Source: Actinomycetota bacterium (lineage in GTDB: Bacteria; Actinomycetota; Acidimicrobiia; Acidimicrobiales; JACCXE01). Taken from it: DNA of 13,323 nucleotides. The DNA lies in NCBI GenBank assembly GCA_013697265.1, contig JACCXE010000437.1, positions 1 through 13,323 on the forward strand, given 5' to 3'. A program made the position numbers and the translations under genes. The notes beneath the pieces are model-generated. The model did no database searches. It was not told the DNA's origin and saw only the letters and a program-made list of their open reading frames with translations. Shown piece by piece: positions 1-5,105 of the stretch (the stretch's first letter is position 1; each line of letters opens with the position of its first letter).

Positions 1-174
1 GCGATCCCGAACGCGTGCGCCGAGTTGTGGCGCCGCATCGGCCTCGGCGGCGTTGATGGAACCGGCGCGCCTGAGGACGTCCGCGTGCCCGACGGCCTGG
101 CCTGGGGCGGCTACCCCGGTGGACTGCCCGTCATCAAGGGCGACCCGCTCTTCCCGCGTCTCCAAAAGGTGTAG
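1..174 (+). CDS. metG: Methionyl-tRNA synthetase, C-terminal end (partial)
   Basis: The window opens inside a gene in frame 1 whose last 57 codons are visible and which stops with TAG at 172-174. The residues include ACAELWRRIGL followed by AWGGYPGGLPVIKGDPLFPRL, the typical end of actinobacterial class I methionyl-tRNA synthetases, where the final GxxLFPR segment closes the anticodon-binding helical domain. The enzyme charges initiator and elongator tRNA-Met in the cytoplasm. Being followed directly by tatD supports the call, because metG-tatD adjacency is widespread. The catalytic domain lies outside the window, so identification rests only on this tail and on context. Confidence 0.8.
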   Translation, partial: AIPNACAELWRRIGLGGVDGTGAPEDVRVPDGLAWGGYPGGLPVIKGDPLFPRLQKV

Positions 175-178
175 TCCG

Positions 179-928
179 ATCGCCTGGGCGGATTCCCACT
201 GCCACGTCCCATGGGAGGGCGGCGACACCTCCGCGTTCGACGTGGCGCGTGCTCAAAACGTGAAACGGTTCGTCACGATCGGCACGGGCCCCGACACGTC
301 GCGCACGGCGATCGAAGCGGCCGAAGCCAACGACGACGTGTGGGCGACAGTCGGCCTGCACCCCCACGACGCGACCACCGGCCTCGACGACTTGCCCGAC
401 CCGCGTGACCACGATCGGGTTGTGGCGATCGGCGAGTGCGGCCTCGACTTCTTCTACAACCACTCACCGCAAGACGTGCAAAAGGACATGTTCGCCCGCC
501 AGATCGCGTGGGCCAAAGAACTCGACCTCGCGCTCGTGATTCACAGTCGCGGCGCGTGGCCCGAGACGCTCGACGTGCTCGACGCCGAAGGCATTCCTGA
601 GCGCACGATCATCCACTGCTTCACCGGCGGGCCCGACGAGGTGCGCAAGTGCCTTGACCGCGGCGCGTTCATTTCCATCAGCGGGATCGTCACGTTCAAA
701 AAAGCTGACGACGTTCGCGCCGCCGCCGGGATAATCCCCCTCGACCGATTGTTGGTCGAGACCGACGCACCTTTCCTGGCCCCGGTGCCCCACCGCGGCA
801 AGCCCAACGAGCCCGCGTACGTGCCCTTCGTCGGCGCCGCCGTTAGCGAAGTGAAAGCCATGGCTCCCGCGGAAATTGAGGCTGCAACCTGGGCAAACAC
901 CGCGACCGTGTTCCGTCTGCCTGAGTAA
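179..928 (+). CDS. tatD: TatD family metal-dependent hydrolase (Mg-dependent DNase-like)
   Basis: This is a TIM-barrel metallo-hydrolase of the TatD family; characterised members act as 3'-5' exonucleases or DNases. Counting from the codon at 179, all metal ligands are visible: DSHCH (H7, H9), GECGLDF (E86), VIHSR (H122), IIHCFTGG (H146) and ETDAPFLAP (D196). From 179 the protein has 249 residues, close to the family norm of about 250-265. The start is a problem: no ATG, GTG or TTG lies near the homologous N-terminus. The first in-frame ATG upstream, at 53, lies deep inside metG and would add 42 arginine/serine-rich residues that do not look like TatD. An ATC codon at 179 sits 7 nt after the Shine-Dalgarno-like AAGGTG (166-171), five bases beyond the metG stop, and is my best guess. 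Function is secure; the start is not. Confidence 0.9.
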   Translation: MAWADSHCHVPWEGGDTSAFDVARAQNVKRFVTIGTGPDTSRTAIEAAEANDDVWATVGLHPHDATTGLDDLPDPRDHDRVVAIGECGLDFFYNHSPQDVQKDMFARQIAWAKELDLALVIHSRGAWPETLDVLDAEGIPERTIIHCFTGGPDEVRKCLDRGAFISISGIVTFKKADDVRAAAGIIPLDRLLVETDAPFLAPVPHRGKPNEPAYVPFVGAAVSEVKAMAPAEIEAATWANTATVFRLPE

Positions 929-929
929 A

Positions 930-944
930 TTCCGTTATACGGAA
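930..944. promoter_or_regulatory. Perfect 15-bp palindrome after tatD (candidate operator)
   Basis: TTCCGTTATACGGAA is a perfect inverted repeat with 6-bp arms around TAT, starting one base after the tatD stop codon and about 20 bp upstream of the putative -35 box of the RlpA-like gene. The position suits an operator for that promoter. A tiny hairpin is also possible, but there is no U-tract, so an intrinsic terminator is unlikely. The binding factor is unknown. Confidence 0.35.
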
Positions 945-963
945 CTGCGGTTTCGGGCACGGC

Positions 964-993
964 TTGAGCATCGTCACACCACCCGCCTAGGGT
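964..993 (+). promoter_or_regulatory. Sigma70-type promoter for the RlpA-like gene
   Basis: TTGAGC (964-969) and TAGGGT (988-993) are separated by 18 bp and resemble actinobacterial -35 and -10 elements. Transcription would start near 1000, leaving a leader of about 47 nt to the CTG at 1047 or 92 nt to the ATG at 1092. The leader is purine-rich around 1031-1044. This is prediction from consensus only. Confidence 0.45.
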
Positions 994-1046
994 CTAGCGA
1001 ACCGAAACCGCTGAAAGCATCTCCAACCAGGGGAAGGGACGGAGAC

Positions 1047-1727
1047 CTGCACGAGCAACCTCGGGCTGCTGGGAAGATCATCGCTGGGCTGATGTGTGCA
1101 GCCCTCGTCGTGATCAGTCTGGCGGCTCTGCGCAATAACGCAACACCAGACGCACCGGTGAAAGTGATGGCCGGGTCACGCGTCGACTTCTCGTCGCGCC
1201 TGTCCTCGGCCCGCGCTTCGCGCAACGCCGAACGGCCGCTGCTCCTGCCGGCGTCGACCACCAGCTCCACTGCCACGCCGCTTCTCGTCGCCCCGCTGCC
1301 CAAGCCGAAGCCGAAGGTCGTGGCCAAGGCACCGCCCACAACGGCCAAGCCCAAGCCCAAAGCGCAGGCCGCGCCCGCCACCACAGCCAAGCCCGCACCG
1401 AAGCCGTCCCCGACAAGCCCGCCCTCCAATACGTCGACGCGGCCGATGCCGACCGGCGGCCACACCACGAACGGGTCCGAAGAGGGTCGCGCCAGTTGGT
1501 ACGAAGCGAATTACCACGCCAGCAACCCCTGGATCTGCGCCCACAAGACGCTGCCCATGGGCACCGTGGTCACCGTCACCAACGTGAACAACGGCAAGTC
1601 GATCACCTGCCAAGTCGGCGATCGGGGCCCCTACGTCCAAGGCCGCATCCTCGATCTTTCGAAGCACGCGTTCAGCCAGTTGGCGAATCCGTCCTCAGGT
1701 CTGATCTCGGTCAAGCTCAGCTGGTAG
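1047..1727 (+). CDS. Secreted/anchored RlpA-like double-psi beta-barrel protein
   Basis: The product has an N-terminal hydrophobic segment (GLMCAALVVISLAAL) acting as signal peptide or membrane anchor. A long extracytoplasmic linker follows, rich in Pro, Lys, Ala and Thr with TTAKPKPK/TTAKPAPK repeats. The last ~82 residues form an RlpA-like double-psi beta-barrel: GRASWYEANYH, CAHKTLPMGT, CQVGDRGPYVQGRILDLS. The conserved His (AHKTLP) and Asp (DRGP) of RlpA-type proteins are present, and two Cys (WICAH, ITCQV) could form a disulfide. Relatives bind or cleave peptidoglycan, so a cell-wall role is likely, though lytic activity is inferred. It lies between tatD and ksgA, where many actinobacteria have rpfB. 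The start is uncertain. CTG at 1047 follows GGAAGGGA by 7 nt and leaves charged residues before the hydrophobic stretch; ATG 1092 would give a signal without positive charge; ATG 876 lies inside tatD. Confidence 0.8.
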   Translation: MHEQPRAAGKIIAGLMCAALVVISLAALRNNATPDAPVKVMAGSRVDFSSRLSSARASRNAERPLLLPASTTSSTATPLLVAPLPKPKPKVVAKAPPTTAKPKPKAQAAPATTAKPAPKPSPTSPPSNTSTRPMPTGGHTTNGSEEGRASWYEANYHASNPWICAHKTLPMGTVVTVTNVNNGKSITCQVGDRGPYVQGRILDLSKHAFSQLANPSSGLISVKLSW

Positions 1728-2546
1728 TTGACGCACAGTCACGCTGAAATCCGGGCGCTGCTGCAACTCAACGGGCTGAACCCGAGCAGGGCCCTCGGGC
1801 AGAACTTCGTCGGCGACGCCAACACCGTGCGCCGCATCGCCCGCCTCGCCGAAGTCGGCCCCGGTCACCGCGTGGTCGAGATCGGCCCCGGCCTCGGCTC
1901 GTTGACCCTCGCACTGCTCGAAACAGGAGCATCGGTGACTGCGGTCGAGATGGATCGCTTCCTCATCCCGGTGCTCACCCACATCGTCGAGGCCAAGGGC
2001 GCCCGCGTGGTGCACGCCGACGCTCTCGAGGTCGACTGGCGCGAACTGCTCGGCGACGATCCGGGATGGGTGCTGGTCGCGAACCTGCCCTACAACGTGG
2101 CCACGCCGTTGGTGATGCAGCTACTGGAACGGGCGCCGATGGTGCAGCGCATCTTGGTGATGGTGCAGCGCGAGGTCGGCGAGCGGTTCGCGGCTACGCC
2201 CGGGTCCAAGGCCTACGGCGCCGTGTCCGTGAAGGTGGCCTGGAGCGCGAGCGCCAAGGTTGTCGGCAAGGTGCCGCCGAGCGTGTTCTTCCCCCAACCC
2301 AAGGTCGACTCGGCTTTGGTGCGCCTCGATCGCCACGCCGAGGTCGGCGACGGCGCCGAGCGCGACGCTGTGTTCGCGTTGATCGACGCGGGCTTCGCGA
2401 CCCGACGCAAGATGTTGCGCAACACGCTGCACGGGCTGGTCGACGACGCCGGCTTCGTGGCCGCGGGCATCGACGGCACCGAACGGGCCGAGCGCCTCGA
2501 CTTGGCCGCGTGGAGGAAGCTGGCCGCGTGCGCCACGTCGAACTAG
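1728..2546 (+). CDS. rsmA: 16S rRNA (adenine1518/1519-N6)-dimethyltransferase RsmA/KsgA
   Basis: RsmA dimethylates two adjacent adenosines in the 3'-terminal helix 45 loop of 16S rRNA during late 30S assembly, using S-adenosylmethionine. Visible landmarks are the N-terminal PSRALGQNFV segment, the SAM-binding motif EIGPGLGSLTLAL, the acidic VEMDRF end of the second strand, and the catalytic NLPYNVAT motif (N-L-P-Y). FFPQPKVDSALVRL and RRKMLRNTL are also typical of the family. At 272 residues it is of normal length. The TTG start follows the preceding TAG stop directly (TAGTTG), with no strong Shine-Dalgarno sequence, so translational coupling to the RlpA-like gene is likely. The downstream ispE start lies inside this gene, in keeping with the conserved ksgA-ispE pairing. 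Confidence 0.95.
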   Translation: MTHSHAEIRALLQLNGLNPSRALGQNFVGDANTVRRIARLAEVGPGHRVVEIGPGLGSLTLALLETGASVTAVEMDRFLIPVLTHIVEAKGARVVHADALEVDWRELLGDDPGWVLVANLPYNVATPLVMQLLERAPMVQRILVMVQREVGERFAATPGSKAYGAVSVKVAWSASAKVVGKVPPSVFFPQPKVDSALVRLDRHAEVGDGAERDAVFALIDAGFATRRKMLRNTLHGLVDDAGFVAAGIDGTERAERLDLAAWRKLAACATSN

Positions 2547-3688
2547 CACCGGCCAAGCTGACGCTGTCGTTGCGCATCACGGGCGTGCGCGCCGACGGCT
2601 TCCACTTGCTGGACGCCGAAATGGTCAGCGTCGACCTGTGCGACTCGCTCACCTTCGAAGACGGCGACGGCCTCACCCTGACCGGCATCGACATTCCCGC
2701 CGGTCCGCTCCACGAAAACCTCGTGGTTCGGGCGCTACGGGCCACAAACACCACTGCGCACGTCACGCTCGACAAGAAGATTCCCGCTGGGGCCGGCCTG
2801 GGCGGGGGGTCGTCGGACGCGGCCGCCGTGCTGCGATGGGCCGGCGTGTACGACAGCGCGGTGGCGGTGACGCTCGGCGGCGACGTGCCGTTCTGCGTGG
2901 GCGGGGGGCGAGCCAACGTGACCGGCATCGGCCAGAAGGTTTCACCGTTGCCACACGTCGACGCGACCTACACGCTGTTGACGCCGCCTCTGCACGTCTC
3001 CACGCCAGCCGTCTACCAGGCGTGGGACGAACTGGGGGGTCCGTCGTCGAACGGCCCGAACGACTTAGAGCCCGCCGCGCTGCGCGTGTGCGTCGAGTTG
3101 GCCCAGTGGCGCGATCAGCTCGGCAATGCGACCGGCGTCACTCCGGTGCTCGCCGGCAGCGGCGGAACGTGGTTCGTCGCGGGCGCCTTTCCCCAAGCGG
3201 GACAGGTCGTAAACGCGACGAAGTTACGGAAGGAACTGCGCGCGCGGCGGGAGGATCAGGCCGAGGCAGGTGCCCGAGCCTTCGGGAAAGCAGACCTCGC
3301 GCACGTACTGGTAGTAAGTGGTGAGCAGGCCGCCGACGTACGTGCCCAGACTCGGGTCGCCCCCGTCGAGCGAATTCTCCAGCGGCACGACGGTGCTGCA
3401 GTTGATCGCGTGGACCGCTTCTTCGTAGTTCTGGTCGCCGAATGCGCGGAGGATGAAATCAAGCCCACTAGCGATCGGCTCTACGCCTTCGTGCGCCGTT
3501 TCGGAAACGAAGCCGTCCTCACCGCAGTTTTCGAACGTCGTATCACCTTCTTGCGCCTGTGCCATCGGCGCGAACGCTGCGAATGCGATCCCAACGCTGG
3601 CCAGAACCACAACGAGGCGCCGTGCGGTGCCCGACCTTTTCGTATCCCTATCGCCAGTTCTGCGCATGCCATATCCCTTATTCGGTGA
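2528..3688 (+). CDS. ispE: 4-diphosphocytidyl-2-C-methyl-D-erythritol kinase; homology ends near 3235, reading frame runs on
   Basis: IspE phosphorylates the 2-hydroxyl of CDP-methylerythritol in the MEP isoprenoid pathway. Motifs in order: APAKLTLSL with K10, RADGFHLL, the GHMP-kinase loop PAGAGLGGGSSDAAAVL (about residues 85-101), GGDVPF with the putative catalytic D119, and the C-terminal AGSGGTWF near residue 208. The GTG start overlaps ksgA by 19 bp and follows GGAGGAAG (2512-2519) by 8 nt. It is a compact version, with a short segment between the GGGSSD and GGDVPF motifs. Recognisable IspE sequence ends around 3215-3240 (about 235 residues), but no in-frame stop appears until 3686-3688. 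The extra ~150 residues are antisense to a secreted-protein gene and look like non-coding reading frame. A lost stop, a frameshift or an assembly error near 3210-3240 is likely; TAA at 3210-3212 is one frame away. Confidence 0.85.
   Translation: MRHVELAPAKLTLSLRITGVRADGFHLLDAEMVSVDLCDSLTFEDGDGLTLTGIDIPAGPLHENLVVRALRATNTTAHVTLDKKIPAGAGLGGGSSDAAAVLRWAGVYDSAVAVTLGGDVPFCVGGGRANVTGIGQKVSPLPHVDATYTLLTPPLHVSTPAVYQAWDELGGPSSNGPNDLEPAALRVCVELAQWRDQLGNATGVTPVLAGSGGTWFVAGAFPQAGQVVNATKLRKELRARREDQAEAGARAFGKADLAHVLVVSGEQAADVRAQTRVAPVERILQRHDGAAVDRVDRFFVVLVAECAEDEIKPTSDRLYAFVRRFGNEAVLTAVFERRITFLRLCHRRERCECDPNAGQNHNEAPCGARPFRIPIASSAHAISLIR
3224..3667 (-). CDS. Small secreted four-cysteine protein of unknown function
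   Basis: I recognise no family. The 147-residue product begins with a strongly basic N-terminus (MRRTGDRDTKRSGTARR) and a hydrophobic core (LVVVLASVGIAFAAFAP), with a likely signal peptidase I site after AQA (MAQA-QEGD). The acidic mature part of roughly 107 residues has four Cys (ENCGEDG, INCSTV, EVCFPEG, GTCLGL), enough for two disulfides outside the cell. The ATG at 3667 is preceded by AAGGGA with 6 nt spacing, a good ribosome-binding site; an in-frame upstream GTG-type start at 3784 would bury the signal peptide. It converges on ispE, whose read-through frame covers it entirely on the other strand. The signal peptide, good ribosome site and balanced composition argue that this strand is the coding one. 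Confidence 0.7.
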   Translation of the reverse strand: MRRTGDRDTKRSGTARRLVVVLASVGIAFAAFAPMAQAQEGDTTFENCGEDGFVSETAHEGVEPIASGLDFILRAFGDQNYEEAVHAINCSTVVPLENSLDGGDPSLGTYVGGLLTTYYQYVREVCFPEGSGTCLGLILPPRAQFLP

Positions 3689-3746
3689 GGTACGTTCATC
3701 GCACCTCGATTGACCAGTGTGGCTCATAACCACTCTCCGTGCACGC

Positions 3747-3784
3747 CAGACATGTCTGACACGCGACTGGGTGACACCTGTCAC
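3747..3784. promoter_or_regulatory. Pair of perfect palindromes with TGTC/GACA half-sites (candidate operators)
   Basis: CAGACATGTCTG (3747-3758) is a perfect 12-bp palindrome. GTGACACCTGTCAC (3771-3784) is a perfect inverted repeat with 6-bp arms around CC. Their centres are 25 bp apart, about two and a half helical turns, and an extra TGTC-T-GACA overlaps the first (3753-3761). The shared GACA/TGTC half-site and the position between divergent genes suggest binding sites for a dimeric repressor or activator. No regulator gene is in the window. Confidence 0.45.
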
Positions 3785-3947
3785 GGCCGAATGTGCCGCC
3801 CGTCATGGGCACCGAAGGGCCACATCCGCATGCTGCTGGCAACAGCCGCAACGGCGCGGCGGTGATTTACGGGGCCTCCCGGGGGAAGGCGCGCCCGTCA
3901 CTCTGAGCGAGTGGCGGGCACGCCACTTTTCGGGATTTGGCCCGACC

Positions 3948-3953
3948 TACGAT
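3948..3953 (+). promoter_or_regulatory. -10 box for a leaderless acyltransferase transcript
   Basis: TACGAT lies exactly 6 bp before the GTG at 3960, the spacing expected when transcription begins at the first base of the start codon. No convincing TTGACA-like -35 is visible. The GTG has no Shine-Dalgarno sequence, consistent with leaderless expression. Confidence 0.45.
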
Positions 3954-3959
3954 GGCCGC

Positions 3960-5105
3960 GTGCTTACCGCGGACGTGACGATTCCGCGAGGCGAGAACGC
4001 AGGCCGCATCTGGTTCCCCCACTTCCTGCGCGGGTGCGCGGCGCTGCTCGTCGCGGTGGCCCACCTATCCGAGGTCTATCCACGCGCGCCAACGGTCGCC
4101 GCCGCGCTCGGTCACTTCAGTCCGCGCGCCAATCCGATCGACGTGCCCTGGTCGGCCGTGGCCGAGGCCGAAGTGGCTTCACGCGTTTCGTTCGGGTGGA
4201 TCGCTGTGGCGATCTTCTTCGTGGTCAGCGGGTTCGTGATTCCGTTCTCGTTGCGTCGAGCGTCGATCCGCGGCTTCACGGTGCGCCGGTTTTTCCGCAT
4301 CTATCCGACGCTGTGGGCGTGCCTGGCCATCACGCTTCTCGTGCTGGTCGTGCAGCGTTTCTTGAGCGGCTCGTCCGTGCCCTATACCGCCCCCGAGATT
4401 CTGAAGAACGCTGCATTGATCGCTCCGTATACCGACGATGTCTGGATCGAGCCCGTGGCGTGGACTCTCGCGATCGAAGAGCTCTTTTACCTGACGGCCG
4501 CGCTAATGGCGTCGCGCAAAGTTCTGGCCGACGCCCGTTGGATCCTCGCCGTCGGCGCCGCGTGTTGCGCTCTCGCATTCGTCCCCTCGACCAGGGACGG
4601 AACGCCGTTCATTTTTTGGTTGACGTACAATTTGACCTTCCTGCCGCTGATATATGTCGGCGCGGTGATCCACGAAGTGTGGGAGCAGCGCTGGTCGCGA
4701 AACAAAGGGATAGCCGTAGCTGCCGCGCTTATTTTGCTCTATGCGATTGGGCTCTACGCAGGACCCACGTCCCCGGAGGCGACGTTGTCATTGCGGTCGT
4801 CGCTGATTGGTATCGCCATCTTCGTCGCAATCGCGACGAACAGTTCGCGCATCAAATACTCACGCGCCCTCGACCTGCTTGGCTCCATCAGCTATCCGCT
4901 CTACTTGCTGCACGGCGTGAACGGCTACGTGTTGTTGCGATGGCTCGAGGCGCACGGCATCAGCTACTACATCGGTCTTCCGGTCGCGATTGCGGGCGCG
5001 CTCGCCGGCGCGGTGCTCGTCCACTACTTCGTCGAATTGCCGATGATGCGGCTCGGTCGTCGGCTCGGCGCAACTAAGCGGAGGCCGACGGTTCCCGTTC
5101 CGTGA
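3960..5105 (+). CDS. Acyltransferase 3 family membrane protein (OafA/YrhL type)
   Basis: AT3 proteins are multi-pass membrane O-acyltransferases that modify surface polysaccharides, lipopolysaccharide or glycolipids. From GTG 3960 the product has 381 residues, the usual size of the membrane domain alone. Landmarks: FPHFLRGCAALLVAVAHL (the LRG-AALLV-H motif with the essential His), FFVVSGFVIPFSLRR, VRRFFRIYPTLW (RFxRIYP motif), WTLAIEELFYL (W-L-xEExFY) and the closing GSISYPLYLLHG segment with its His. About ten hydrophobic segments are spread along it. No SGNH hydrolase domain follows. The gene ends 32 bp inside the convergent FkbM gene. Its neighbours are glycosyltransferase and methyltransferase genes, so acylation of an extracellular glycan is the likely job; the acyl group and acceptor cannot be told. 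The ATG at 3717 is a possible but unlikely start. Confidence 0.85.
   Translation: MLTADVTIPRGENAGRIWFPHFLRGCAALLVAVAHLSEVYPRAPTVAAALGHFSPRANPIDVPWSAVAEAEVASRVSFGWIAVAIFFVVSGFVIPFSLRRASIRGFTVRRFFRIYPTLWACLAITLLVLVVQRFLSGSSVPYTAPEILKNAALIAPYTDDVWIEPVAWTLAIEELFYLTAALMASRKVLADARWILAVGAACCALAFVPSTRDGTPFIFWLTYNLTFLPLIYVGAVIHEVWEQRWSRNKGIAVAAALILLYAIGLYAGPTSPEATLSLRSSLIGIAIFVAIATNSSRIKYSRALDLLGSISYPLYLLHGVNGYVLLRWLEAHGISYYIGLPVAIAGALAGAVLVHYFVELPMMRLGRRLGATKRRPTVPVP

Larger units (their letters stand above)
3668..3959. other. 292-bp divergent intergenic region
   Basis: This stretch separates the secreted four-Cys gene (minus) from the acyltransferase gene (plus). It holds the ribosome-binding site of the minus gene (AAGGGA, reverse complement of 3674-3679), two perfect palindromes at 3747-3784 and a -10 box at 3948-3953. 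An open frame from ATG 3717 runs in phase into the acyltransferase, but its 81 codons encode an Arg/Gln/Cys-rich peptide unlike any acyltransferase N-terminus, so I treat it as non-coding. Confidence 0.55.

Noticed and set aside
53..178. ATG 53 as the real tatD start
   Set aside because: It would place 42 codons inside the conserved end of metG and give a Ser/Arg-rich leader absent from TatD proteins.
2194..2928. 244-codon minus-strand frame across ksgA and ispE
   Set aside because: Ser/Arg/Pro-rich with no motif; both plus-strand genes are unambiguous.
3236..3688. C-terminal extension of IspE as a new functional domain
   Set aside because: The residues are Arg-rich without motifs and lie opposite a gene with signal peptide and ribosome site. 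Read-through after a lost stop is simpler.
3717..3959. N-terminal extension of the acyltransferase from ATG 3717
   Set aside because: The translated 81 residues have odd composition and precede a complete AT3 N-terminus; the DNA carries palindromes and a -10 box suited to GTG 3960.
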